Source of the DNA: Callorhinus ursinus
Taxonomy: Eukaryota > Chordata > Mammalia > Carnivora > Otariidae
NCBI RefSeq assembly: GCF_003265705.1
Contig: NW_020312966.1
Span: 20,769,436 to 20,833,435, forward strand
Length of the DNA: 64,000 bases
Direction: 5' to 3'
Numbering within the stretch: the first letter of the stretch is position 1; the number at the start of each line of letters is the position of its first letter. Of this stretch, positions 1 through 10,599 are shown in pieces. The notes beneath the pieces were generated by a model, which saw only the letters and a program-made list of their open reading frames with translations, was not told the DNA's origin and ran no database searches. The position numbers and the translations under genes were made by a program.

Positions 1-671
1 TAATGCATCTTAGAGTATTGATCTCCACCGGGCCTTTTCTTCACCTTCTTGGCCTCTCCCTCCAGACTTCCTTGCATTGCTCTTTCCTCGAGCCCATGCA
101 CCCCAGGGTTCTGTTCCTTGAGCACGCACCGCTGGCCCCATGCACCCAGGCATACGTGCCCCAGACTCTGGGGCGTTTCCTTTTTGGTGGTGCCTCGGCC
201 GTGTGGACTATGTGCAGGGCTGACCTGATCCTCTCTCTCTCTACGTGCTCTGTGTTTACTACCTTGACGTACATTAACGCATCTTTCCGCCTACTTAGCC
301 ACAAACCGCAGTGGCATCCTAGACTTCTCCCTCTCCCTTCACCCACTACTCTTGGCTGGTCACATTTTTCCAAATCTGCGCTGTGATTCATCTAGGTAAG
401 ACCTCATCCCCTTTGCTATTGCCTCTGGGCAGGCCTTTGGCAATTGGCTGCTGGATTTCTTCATCTACCTCAGACCGACTTCCCCCTTTCCACCCTCACT
501 GTCCTCCCAAACCCCAGTCCCTTCTCTCCCTGCTCTCCTGGGAATATTTATAAAATGCCAAGCACGTCGTGTTAAGCCCGTGTGTAAAATACTTTCCAAG
601 CCGTCAGTCACTTACAGAAGAAAAGCCCCAGCACGATGCCTAAGGCCCTTGATGGCTGGTAGCTCCTTCCC
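1..671. other. Non-coding, pyrimidine-rich, no firm feature
   Basis: Frames open on both strands here (127 and 116 codons) but overlap each other antisense, start at non-ATG codons and show no domain. The T/C-rich composition and phrases such as 'cctctgggcaggcctttgg' resemble the body of an ancient L2 LINE continuing into the next feature, but I cannot align it securely. Confidence 0.4.
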
Positions 672-1040
672 TTGTACCTTGTACTCCAGCCTTACCAAGT
701 GATATGCCTTCCCCAAATACCCCACACTCAGAGGCTCTATTTTCCGTGTCTGTGTTCGGGCTGCTTCCTCGCTCTCGAACCTGCTGTTACTTCCTTCACC
801 TGCCTCATCTCTTCCCTTCAGAACGCAAAGCCAGCCGTGTCCTTAGGAAGCCCTCCCTGTCGCCTCCTCCCCGCCTGCCCCAGGGTGAGGCGCCCCTTCA
901 GTGTGCTCCCCCAGCCTCCTTGTCCACCTGTCTCCCCTGGACGACTGTGGACTTTTGGAGGACAGGCATTGTGTTAGTAGGGTCTGAGGCCCTGAAGGAC
1001 CAGTGTGGTGGCTGACACATAGTAGGTGTTCAAGAAAAGG
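672..1040 (+). mobile_element. L2 LINE 3' end, ancient fragment
   Basis: The order of phrases matches an L2 3' end: a 'gaagccctccct' type block, then 'ggaggacaggcattgtgt', then 'ggctgacacatagtaggtg' followed by 'ttcaagaaaa' in place of the usual 'ctcaataaat'. L2 was active before the placental radiation, so the heavy divergence is expected. Overlapping frames of about 100 codons are chance. The 5' boundary is uncertain and may reach further left. Confidence 0.6.
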
Positions 1041-1348
1041 TAATTTAAAGAAGGTGGTATTTTTCCAAGGTCTGATTGCCTCTCACACAGGTCCTCTGGA
1101 ATATTCATTTCTGAAGCATCTTCAGTATTCCGTGCACACAGGGTAAATTAGAAAGCTTCTGTGAACAAGCAGTGGTTCCACTGGATTTCCATATTTCATA
1201 TTTAAAAGACATCTTTTCTATTCCCAGTTATGTTCCATTTATATAAAATGAAGGAGAATGCTTTGAAAGCAGGATGTGCTTTCTGCTGCAGCTATATGAG
1301 GAATGTGTACAAGCTCCTCATAATGGAGCGATGCCCCGTCTAATACCA

Positions 1349-1425
1349 CAGGTTCACAAACTTAATGGCACATTAGGATCACCTGGGGTGCTTTAAAATA
1401 TACGAATGCTTGGGTCCCACATGTC
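1349..1425 (+). mobile_element. hAT-Charlie MITE fragment (MER5-like)
   Basis: The segment reads 'ggttcacaaacttaatg' then 'attaggatcacctgggg' then 'tgctttaaaatat' and 'gcttgggtcccac', the conserved left half of MER5-type non-autonomous hAT elements. The right half and its terminal repeat are not visible, so it is a fragment. A short TG run at about 1434-1454 follows it. Confidence 0.6.
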
Positions 1426-1454
1426 TGCACAACTTGTGTATGTGTGTGTGTGTG

Positions 1455-2594
1455 CCCATGTGACGTTGCTTCCAAATGCTCTAAATGAGATTATGCTAAT
1501 TGGCGTCATTATAAAGTCGTGCATTGCCATCTCAGCTGAGCCCTCGATCATAATCCGTTTTGCATCTGCACTCAGCTCCTTTTCCCATTTCTCCTGGCAC
1601 TTGCTCTAAACATTTATCACTCTCCTACCACATCCCCACCTGTACTGTGTGTGCGTGTGTGCCCCCTGTGAATTGGTCTTCTGTTTATATAGCTCAAACA
1701 GCAGACCTGAGTATATATACCCTTCTGAAATTCTAGTTTTCCCCACATTGTACTTAATCTGATAATGTGACATAGCACTAAGGATCCTAATTGACTTATT
1801 GGATATTTTATTTAGAGCTATGTTGTGAATAACGCAACTCATGCTGGCTTCAACAGAGAGATAATTTATAATTTATTGGCTTCCTTAATTAAAATGTCGA
1901 GAGATAGATTTTGCATTAAACAAGGCTTGATTCAGAACTCAGAGGGAGTCACCGCCAGCAATCTTTGCTATATCACTTGGCAGTCTGATCTATCAGCTAT
2001 TCTCAGGCTCACCTCCTTAGAGTTAGCAAAGTGGCTGCTTAGCACCGTGCATTGCACCTCATGCCACCAAGATAGAGGAGAGAGCAGGCCACTGTCCTGG
2101 GAGATCCAGCTAAAGTCCCATCAGCCTGACTGATATGCGTTGTGTGCACATCCCTGAGTTTGAAGTTAATGTGTTGGTTGATTTAAGCCAGCCAGGATTC
2201 TCACCCCAGTAACCAGGGGTGCAATTAACCACTTAAGCCACATTGACCACACACGTGAAGGAGGAAGGGGCAGGAGCGAATTCCCCAAGGAGTGAAGAAT
2301 GAATACAGAAAAAGCAACAATGAATCTTCACAGTAATATAAATTATATCTATCCCTAAGGGTTTCATCAACATTTGAACAAGATACTTTTAATCTGAAGT
2401 GTCATGCATACATGTATAGTGAAATTGTTCGGTCATATCGGACCATTTTGAATTTCTAGTGAAGTGAATGCAAAAATATAGTTATATGTTTTTTAAGCAA
2501 CATATTTTTATAAACAATGTAAGAAATCACTCTTTGTCATTGACTTTGTGAATTTATTTATTTATTTTTTTTACAAGAATAAAACTCCACTAAA
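1455..2594. other. Unique AT-rich non-coding sequence
   Basis: No repeat family or coding frame is recognised. The 1800-2160 part keeps a balanced composition with AATTTATTGGC and TTAATTAAA motifs and could be conserved non-coding DNA, but that is only an impression. Confidence 0.35.
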
Positions 2595-2815
2595 TATTAG
2601 AAGTATGGTAAATAGAGTCTGAAGAATTGACTTCCAGTTGACGTTTTGTCACTTGACTTTGGAGAAATTATTTTCTCTAATCACTAGTTTTGTTATCTGC
2701 CAGTTGCAGATATAAGTAATACCTGTCTTATCTGACAGTCATTGTATCAAATGCGATAATGTATGTTAAAGCATGTAATAAAAAGGCACAGCACAGTTAA
2801 TTGTTATCTATTATT
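2595..2815 (+). mobile_element. MIR SINE
   Basis: A decayed MIR in sense orientation: 'gtcacttgactttggagaaatta' matches the core 'gtgaccttgggcaagttac', followed by 'gttatctgccagttgcagat', 'aatacctgtcttatct' and the tail 'aaaaggcacagcaca'. MIR is a tRNA-derived ancient SINE found in all mammals. No target duplication survives. Confidence 0.65.
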
Positions 2816-3299
2816 TCACTATCTCACGAGGTTGACTTTACCTGGCCAAAGAAAATATCATTATAATCAAAATGTAATTCTGTTTTACTAACACATTGCC
2901 TTTATTACTGAGAACCTGTTTTGTTTTTATTTTTGTTCTTGTCCTAAGCCTCCGAGTAGTTTATAAAAGCATATAATACTATATCTTCGGGCAAAATAGG
3001 AAGAACGGTGTTGTTCACCCACAAAATCTGAGTCATTGCTGCAGTTGAGAATAAAAGCCAGGGCTTCTGGGGAGCAAAAGCGAAGAGATAAACAGCCAAG
3101 TGCACAGCTTTCGTTTTGTAATAACGGAAAGTGTATCATTCAAGAGGAGTGACAACCTTTTCTTAAGGCAAATTTCTAAATAGAATGTGTCCCATCCATC
3201 TTGCTGTTAAGGGGCATTGAACAGCATAATGGACCACCGTACCATAAAATTTACAAAACCCAGTAAGCTCTGAAGCTGTCTTGGACAGTTTTCAATAGA

Positions 3300-3535
3300 G
3301 AAGCACTCCAGCCTGGGTTTCAATCTGCCATTTATTCACTATGTAACGTAGACAATTTGCTTCACTTCTTTGAGCTAATCTCTAAAATGGAGATTTTAAA
3401 AAGTAGTACCTACCCTATGGGGTTATTAGAAGGAAGGAAAAAAGAGAATGTATGTGGGAGAGATGGGTATAGTGCTCTGAATGTAGTAAGTGCTTAATAA
3501 ATTTTAGTGCTATAATTATCTTTACAACCTCCATC
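3300..3535 (+). mobile_element. MIR SINE, long copy
   Basis: This is the clearest MIR in the left part. It shows 'agcctgggtttcaatc', 'ctatgtaacgtagacaattt', 'cttcacttctttgagc', 'ctctaaaatggaga', 'tagtacctaccctatgggg', and the end 'agtaagtgcttaataaattt'. Nearly the whole family length is present in the expected order. Confidence 0.85.
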
Positions 3536-4184
3536 AGTAAACATTTGTTGTTATCATTAGATATAAAAGACTCTTAGCAGTGAAGTGACTTTATTGTAAT
3601 TAAAGCATGCCCGTGATCGGATACTAGAACGTCCCACCAGGGTCCCTCAACTGGATAAGAATCTAACCGGCTGGAGATCTAAAGGAGAAAAATGAAAATC
3701 TTGTCCGGGTTCTCTCTGTGAGCTGATTAACTTGAAAGTCATTTTAGAATAGCACTGAGGCAGTTTAAGATACCATTAGCAGGGAGAAGCCTATGGTGGG
3801 AAGGGTCAGAAAGCTAACTAACGTGTGTGAACCCTATAATTCACACTTTCACTGACAAGACCTGCGCCTTACAATCTGCTCAGGTGTGTGTCGTCTCGTC
3901 AGTGTCCCATAGCCCAATTGACATGGCCCGGCATTCCCGTACAGCCACAGTGATGTCCTGCGGGATGCCGTCTCTCAGTTGTACCTCTCACTTACCTCCC
4001 TCCCTCCAACACCTCCCCCCAAATAAGAAAGGACAGGGAAAAAACACAGAACGATAGTACTGATCACTGTAGATATAACCCCAAATAAGATGACCTGATG
4101 TGTGCCAATATATTGGTAATAGGTGGAGTTTTATGTTTGTCCCTTAAATAGTCAAAGTAATAGGGTATATGTTTAGAACCACTG
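3536..4184. other. Unique non-coding sequence
   Basis: No coding or repeat signature is recognised. A C-rich run near 4000-4020 is the only composition anomaly. Confidence 0.35.
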
Positions 4185-4345
4185 AATGTTAGCACCAGGA
4201 GGAATTGTAAGGTCAGCTTAATACAGTGCTGCCTTTTTTTCTTCCTTCCTCATTGAGATATGGAAACCAAGGCCCACAGGAGTTAAATAGCATAGGCAGC
4301 TGTCTAATAATAAAACTGTACCTTAAAATCCGATTTGCTCCTTCC
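4185..4345 (-). mobile_element. MIR-like ancient repeat (antisense)
   Basis: The phrases 'gagatatggaaaccaaggcc' and 'cagctgtctaataataaaac' resemble the antisense MIR core ('gatgaggaaactgaggc', 'cacacagctagtaagtgg'). The left part ('gaatgttagcaccaggagg') resembles another common mammalian repeat often seen beside this core, so the exact family is uncertain. Confidence 0.45.
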
Positions 4346-5289
4346 TCATCTCCTAGGCTTTTCACTTCACCGCAAGATGTTTCTTTGGGTTTTTGATCAT
4401 TGTTGTTTGTTTTTGTTTGTGGCTAGTGTTGATTTTCAATATTTGCATTCTGCAGAATGAAACTCCTTTTATTTCCAGTTATTCTGCAATTCAGAACTCC
4501 AGTGCATTCCATCTGTTGGCAAACTGGACTTAACATTTGAAGCCCCTGAGGTTGATTTAAACTGGATTTGCTCAATGAAATGTGAATTTCTAGCTTACTT
4601 GGCTTTTATCAGAGGCCAGGCGTCCAGATCAGAGAAGTTAAAGTGGTTTAGTATAAGACCACTACTCTTGGGTTATATAGACCTATTGTGGGTTTATATA
4701 AAAGAAAGCAACTGTAGCTTTTCCCGTTTCACTTTTCTGCTGGCAAAAAGCCACAGAACGGGCCAGGCTAATGGTAATTCCTCTACTCCCTGGCAGACCT
4801 CCCATAGCCAGCCAGCACCCAAGGAATACATTGGCGAGGGTTGGAAAACCAGGGTAGCAAGACGAAGATATGGCAGAAATCACCGATGCCAGGACGAGAA
4901 AGACCTGCCAGTTCAGAACTGTCTTTGACTTTTTTATCCTAGTGCCGTAAGTCTCTTTCCCCTCTGCACTAGCTGCCGCAGTGGAATTTAAGAAAGTGTG
5001 TGTCCAAAGACTCCTTAACAGTACAGGGTAGTGCTTCTGAGACACCAGAGTTCAATAAGCAGCTACACAACAGTATATTCAGTCTGATGCCAACATTACG
5101 TATATGTGCTTCTGAATCATCTACTTTTTATATTAGGATTTACTATGATGAAGAATAAAAGGAGTAAATATTCCTTCCTTTTAAAAAGGCTGTGACTGGG
5201 CCAAAGGAAATTTGGATGACTCTGGATTTTTTCAAAATCTGGTTGACTATAATAATTTTAAATGTATTCTCTGTTTTAAATATATCACT
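4346..5289. other. Unique non-coding sequence
   Basis: Two frames of about 120 codons overlap antisense at 4575-5045. Neither shows a domain or an obvious splice context, so both are treated as chance. Confidence 0.35.
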
Positions 5290-5407
5290 GGGGTGCCCGA
5301 CTGGCTCGGTCGGTAGAGCATGGGACTCTGGATCTCAGGGCTGTGAGTTCAAGCTCCATGTTGGGTGTAGAGATGAGTTAAAAATAAAATCTTTAAAAAA
5401 AAAAAAA
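5290..5407 (+). mobile_element. SINEC carnivore SINE, old short form
   Basis: The tRNA-like head 'ggggtgcccgactggctcgg' leads into an A-box-like region and a B-box-like 'gtgagttcaagctcc', and ends 'aaaataaaatcttt(A)n'. The CT-rich middle block of younger copies is absent. RNA polymerase III would have transcribed such an element, and L1 machinery would have inserted it. Confidence 0.92.
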
Positions 5408-5903
5408 TCAGTCAGTCACTGAATTTTGGAACTACCAGTTCTTCATGACAGGTAATGCCTTTAGGGTGTTTATTCAATTACATCTAGTTCTAGAAAGAAA
5501 CATAGTTTCTGTATCAGTTTAATTTTGACTCTCTTGTTGAACCATTTAATGGTATGTTCTTCTATGTTTTGATCACACTACTTTTCTTTCATACTGTGCA
5601 TCTTCATTACTTTGGTGAGGTCCGTATCATTATATGTCTTTCAGGAAATCAACATGAGCAAGTCAAGAACTTGATACTGGCCACCCCATGTTCAGGTTTT
5701 AGGAGAAGTAGACCAGACACAAATTTCACGAGAGGGAGTCACTCAAAAGACAGCTGTCATTTTAGCATTCCCAACACTGGAAACAAACAAACATAAAAAC
5801 TTGATGGTTACTCTAAAATGCTATTGATCCATTCAGAGCATTTAGTTATTTATGTTGAATTTTCACTGATTTGAACGAGTGTTGAGGGAGACCTGAAACT
5901 CCC
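5408..5903. other. Unique AT-rich non-coding sequence
   Basis: No gene or known repeat is recognised between the SINE and the duplicated element that follows. Confidence 0.35.
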
Positions 5904-6026
5904 ATTAATCACATCCTGAACTAAGAAGGCACAGACCTGTCTACCTAATGTGTGCCCATAATGAACGTAATGTTAGCTGTTCGTTCAGCTTGCAAATCAG
6001 AGTCATACATTATGTATGCAAAGTCT
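5904..6026 (+). repeat. Copy A of a local 120-bp direct duplication
   Basis: This copy aligns by eye along its whole length with 7865-7981 in the same orientation. Shared blocks include 'attaatca.atcctgaact', 'taatgt.ta..gttattcattcagcttgcaaa'-type sequence and 'ataatgtatgcaa.gtct'. Flanking sequence on both sides does not match. It could be two copies of an uncatalogued interspersed repeat or an old local duplication. Confidence 0.75.
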
Positions 6027-6289
6027 GAATTAAGGAAAAATACTTTTAAGTATTTTAAAGGAGTACAGTTCATTACTTTCAAGTAATTAAACAAATTCAG
6101 TATTCCAAGGAGGAGTACGTTGTGATTCTTTTCATGAGTAGATAAAAATGATACATTTTCTAAGACATCAGTAAGACTTTAAAAAGGAAAGTAGTTGTTA
6201 ACCACAGAAAAATTCTTAACCTGGCTGGTAATTAAAATAGTACAAATTTAATTCACAATGAAGTGTTATTTTCACCTATAAGATTACTA

Positions 6290-6690
6290 AGGATTTTTAA
6301 ATTTAGACTACCGAGTACTGGATGAGAATATAAATTTAAGAAAGAGCCTCAAAGTTCATATCGCTTAGCTCAGCAATTCAGCTTCTGAACATCTGTTCTA
6401 ATGAAATAATCTTAAAAACCAAAATGCCACCTTTCACAGTAATGTCTACTGTCTTATTAAATAATAGGAGAGAGAGAGCAAAAACTTAAACATCCACCAT
6501 TGAGGAGACTAGCTATATGAGTCAATCATAGTGTGTATGTGCCGTGGAATAATATCCAACCAGTAAATATTATTTATACAGAATTTATTACAGCGTGGGA
6601 AATGCTCATATTTTTAGGGGAAAGATAAGTAACAAAATTTCACATAAGTTAGGGTGTCAGTCCTATATTAAAACAATGAAAATAGAAAAA
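6290..6690 (+). mobile_element. Ancient L1 (L1M-type) ORF2/3' fragment
   Basis: Decayed L1 order is visible: 'gcaattcagcttctgaac' then 'atgaaataatcttaaaaacc', 'aaacttaaacatccacc', 'gtgccgtggaataat', and 'ttacagcgtgggaaatgc'. This corresponds to the C-terminal end of ORF2 and what follows. Reading frames are broken throughout. Confidence 0.6.
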
Positions 6691-7864
6691 AATAGCCCAA
6701 TTTTTAATATCTCAAGCTCAACCATTCCACTTATGGTCTTGTTTATATTAATATGCATAGTCATTCCTGTTTACATTATTGCTACAAAGGTAAAAGCAGG
6801 CTGTTCTCTTTCCAGATTATCTCACATGTCAAGTTATGCAGGCCGTGATATAATTTTTATGGTAAAGCAGAAACATCTTTGGATTTTCCAAATATCTTCA
6901 CTCCTATTAGCCTTTTATATTTGTGAGTTTTAATGTATTGTTTATCTCATTTTGCTACATAACTCTTCTGGAAGAAGTTTGTGTTCCTTGGCAATTTCTC
7001 CTTGCCTGCTTATCTGTCTCTCTCCCAAAACTGCCCAAAATCAGAATTCCAATTGGTATTTCAGTGACTAGTAGGAATTGGAACCCATGTATTGGTTTTG
7101 ATTTTTTTTTTTTTTTTTTTCCTTTTCAAGCCCCACAGCGCATGGGGATTATTTAACATTTTCTAAGCACACAGGATCCCTTTACAAAGACAAAGCACTT
7201 TGTGTTCCTATAGTTATTTTTATGTAAAGCTATTAAAGGAACAGGAAGCATCTTCTTTCGGCCACCTTTCCCCCTACAACTTCCCCCAGAACAGTCATTA
7301 GCATTAAACATAACAGAGTTGAAACTTGTTCCCACAGATTCCGCGGAGAAAGGCTGCAAAGTAACACTAAAGCATTTGGGGTTATTTGTACTAAAGTGCA
7401 TACAAGGGCAACAGGGTGCCAACTCACGTGCTGGGCAGACATTGGTATCTGTGTTGTCACTCTGTGGCGTGTCCCATCCTAAATCATACGGGGAGTGGGT
7501 CCTGTTTGACAGATACTGTCATCAGTTCACACATTATTCAAATAATTTAAAAGCTTCTAATTTTTTTTTTTTTTTAATTTTAAGGACCGGCTGTTTGGTT
7601 TGCCCGGGCTTTCTCAGCTCGGCTGCTCAGGGCTCCAGCAAGGAATGTTCCTGTGCCAGACTGTTTATCTAGCCAAGCCTGAGCTACGGCTTTTTCATCC
7701 CAGTGGGACACTGCAGCTATGTTCTTGGCGTTTTCTGCCTATTACCAGTTAGGGTCTGTGAACAGGATCTCCATTTGTGAGAACCTCATTGTGGATGGCA
7801 CGCAGTGGTCTTTTCATTTTGATTGATGGTTCTGGTTCTGCACCATCTGGCTTCTGATAGGCTG
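6691..7864. other. Unique non-coding sequence with poly-T runs
   Basis: T runs lie at about 7102-7120 and 7560-7575. Several overlapping 75-117 codon frames occur on both strands and none resembles a protein. The T run at 7560 is followed by 'aaggaccggctgtttggtttgc', which is not a SINE I recognise. Confidence 0.35.
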
Positions 7865-7981
7865 CATTAATCATATCCTGAACTCAGAAAGTGTAGACAT
7901 GTCTGTTTAATATGTACCCACACATAATGTAATATTAGTTATTCATTCAGCTTGCAAAACAGCCATAATGTATGCAAGGTC
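7865..7981 (+). repeat. Copy B of the local 120-bp direct duplication
   Basis: Homologous to 5904-6026. Compared with copy A it has several transitions and a few short gaps, one near the middle and one before the final 'ataatgtatgcaaggtct'. The copies are about 2 kb apart. The divergence looks old, comparable to MIR copies nearby rather than to the young SINEs. Confidence 0.75.
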
Positions 7982-9374
7982 TTTATATAGTCAAACATAA
8001 ATATTAATATGCGACCCATTAATGCTGTTTTTACTTGTACTAACCTCCCACTAGTACATTTGTTGATGAAGATTGAGGAATTAAGAGAAAGAAGACCATG
8101 TGTATATCTACGTGAACATATATAATCTTGCTGATGTTTTAAATGAATTTAGAGTGATATATGCCTGTAGTACTTATCTTACCCATATTTAGTTTATGTA
8201 TCTGATTGCCTCTTAAAATGCAGGTTAAATGCAAGCTGCAACACAGATTCCCTTTTTCTCATGTGAACTGCCTGCATCCGATGTAGGTCATCTGTTTGCT
8301 GAGGTCACTGGGGCTGTACGTGGCCCTGCTCTTTTGTGCTGCTCCCCCGGCTGGGCCCACTTTTGACACATTCTGGCCCCTGCTGTGTAATAACATCCAG
8401 AAAAGAGAGAGAAAAAGAGAGAGAGAGAGAGAGAGACCAGGAGAGGCAGGATAGGAATTCACAGGTCAAACAAAGTTTGCTCCAGATTTAGGACCATCAT
8501 ACTTATCAGTAGCTTAAATTTGGTTTCAGAAATTTGCTAGGACCTTTTCCAGTTAAGAGAGATTTAGTGTGCATTAATCATAATCCTTTCAGTACCTAGT
8601 GGAGGGAGGGTAAGGGGATTTAAATTCTCATGGGAAGTTACCTTGTGCAAAATTGCTAAAGCATATTTCTTGAGGTAGCAAATTAAAACCATAACTTCAT
8701 AAAACACATTCTATGTTTTATTAATTATGTTTTGTTGTAACAGCACTATATTCCTCTGTGGTTACATCTTCTTGTATGTGCCCCAGATTCAAAGTATGTA
8801 TTTTAATGAATTATACTATTGAAGAATGAGTGAAGATTAATGCTCGTGTGTTGCAGAATGCAAAATACGAACCACACTGTAACAGTAATCAATCATGGAA
8901 TAATGCATGGGAAACAAGGCAGATGATCATAGTTTTCGCTGACAAATAAGTAAACTGCAGCTTCTGTGTGACACGTAATTTCAGTGAGGCTTAATTAGTC
9001 ACATGAGCACGATGAGCAGTACCCACGGATGCTCCATAAAATGAAACACGGGTACAAACTGACATTTTAACAGTTGAAGATGTTAAGATAGCCTATATAA
9101 AATGGAAAAAAAAAATCACTTTAGGAGTACAATCAGTAAAATTAAACATTCAGTTCATCCATTTCTTATTTTAAAGGTATTTTTAGCTGTTTCATCCAAT
9201 ACTTTAGATCCCATCATTGCTTAATTCATCCTATTAATTTTTTTTTTAATACATTCACTGCTGAGAACACTGCATTGACAAACTGGAGAACAGAAAATCC
9301 ATAATAAACAGGCCGATGACCATGAGAACATTGATGTAGTTCTAGGAATTTGTAAAAAGCCCCAATTTTGCTGT
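7982..9374. other. Unique AT-rich non-coding sequence
   Basis: Contains one GA microsatellite (8402-8438) and no recognised gene. The segments 8500-9060 have a conserved look (GCATTAATCATAATCC, TTAATTAGTCACATGAGC) but this cannot be tested here. Confidence 0.35.
8402..8438. repeat. (GA)n microsatellite
   Basis: A purine run of GA units interrupted once by an AAAA block. On the minus strand it encodes a meaningless serine/leucine frame. Confidence 0.95.
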
Positions 9375-9665
9375 GAGAAGGCAGGGGTTACGCCTCGGCT
9401 CTGTCACTTGACTAGTTGAATGATGTTGGAAATAGGTTCAGGTTGACTGGCCTGTCTCCAGATTAGCCCTCCTTCTAAGATATAATAGTCTTAGTGAACC
9501 TTTTATCTAAAAGAAGGACTATCTTGAAGAACCTCAGACCTGATTTCTCATCTAAAAAATGGAGATCATCCCTGCTTCTGTCCACCTTTAGTGCTCACGA
9601 GGGTCAAATGAGTTCGCTGCATGCGTTATAAACTGTGAGATGCTATGAAAATATAGGTACTGTCA
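9375..9665 (+). mobile_element. MIR SINE, interrupted
   Basis: The left part 'ctcggctctgtcacttgac' matches the MIR head. After roughly 100 bases of unrelated sequence the core resumes with 'cctgatttctcatctaaaaa', 'atggagatcatccc', 'gtgctcacgagggtcaaatg' and 'gtgagatgctatgaaaat'. The middle is either an insertion or strongly decayed. Confidence 0.6.
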
Positions 9666-10030
9666 TTTTTGTTCACTGAACTTCCCTGCATCTCCTGTGT
9701 TCTGTTCATGAGAGTTTGCACTGGGATCCATCTTCCTCCTGTCACAGTAAATCCGAGAGGCGGTGTGATGGTGAATCTATGTGTTTCCTGGTGCTTAAGG
9801 TCCTCTTCTTGTATGAGTTCCCTCCAGAGTTTACAGCAGAAGCTAAACACTCATTTTTCCCCTGTAAAAGGACCATATGCTAGAGAAATACAGCATAACT
9901 TAATTTCCTTCTTCGGGCACATAGAAACTATTGGACTATGTTTCCTTAAAATTAAGGACATTCATTCTGAAGCTCGAACTGGACTGAAATGGGGGGGCAG
10001 GGGGAGCGCGGACTTTTAAACCAAAACATT

Positions 10031-10583
10031 TTATTAGTTCGGGGAGGCAGTGCCAAAATGACAGCTCTCAAAGGCCAGTGCACCACTTCCTCGTTGGAGA
10101 ACAGGGGCCACGTGTTGTTGGGGGGCGGCGGGCAGGGACAGATGGACAAGTTAGCTCCCCTCTTCCACATGTTGTGGTCATTAGACTTCCATGCAAAACG
10201 CAGCAAATCCCCAGAATGACAAATACACCTCTTTCAAATACAGAGATAGCAAGACACAAGTCGTTTTTAAATGTGTAATGTTTTAATCAATCTACGCTGT
10301 TGTGTTTTTGCATTATCCTGAATAGATGGACATTTACATTACCGTTGAATCTGAAGCATTTGTTAATGTTCCCGGCTTGTGGGAAGGACACCTGGACATA
10401 TGTATGGTTCTCCAGATCTGGGAAAGATGACTTCCATTCTGGGCTCTCTTTTGTGTACCCTTTGACTTTAGGTGGAATCAGGTATCCTCTGTACGCTGTA
10501 CCTAGTATCCCAGAGCAGATTTCGATGTCTGGAAACGGTGTAACTCGTGCCCTGAAGTCAACATTGTCAGTGGCACTCACTCG
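10031..10583 (-). other. Exon-like open segment with downstream AATAAA; unproven
   Basis: On the minus strand the frame is open without an ATG from 10583 to a stop at 10287, about 98 codons of mixed, non-repetitive composition. It ends in the residues MQKHNSVD. About 250 bases downstream there is an AATAAA signal at about 10032-10037. An AG ('gttgacttcag') lies at about 10553-10563 and could serve as a splice acceptor, although its pyrimidine tract is poor. No poly(A) stretch follows the signal, so a processed pseudogene is unlikely. I do not recognise the protein. The opposite strand is also open for 155 codons, which weakens the case, so chance is a real alternative. Confidence 0.2.
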
Positions 10584-10599
10584 TCATTGTATGAAATTT

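Noticed and set aside
5290..5407. tRNA gene (tRNA-like head with A and B boxes)
   Set aside because: This and the other 22 similar heads are followed by SINE bodies and A tails and lack a proper cloverleaf 3' half, so they are SINEs.
7560..7680. T run followed by sequence, suspected antisense SINEC
   Set aside because: None of the SINEC body or head complement follows the T run.
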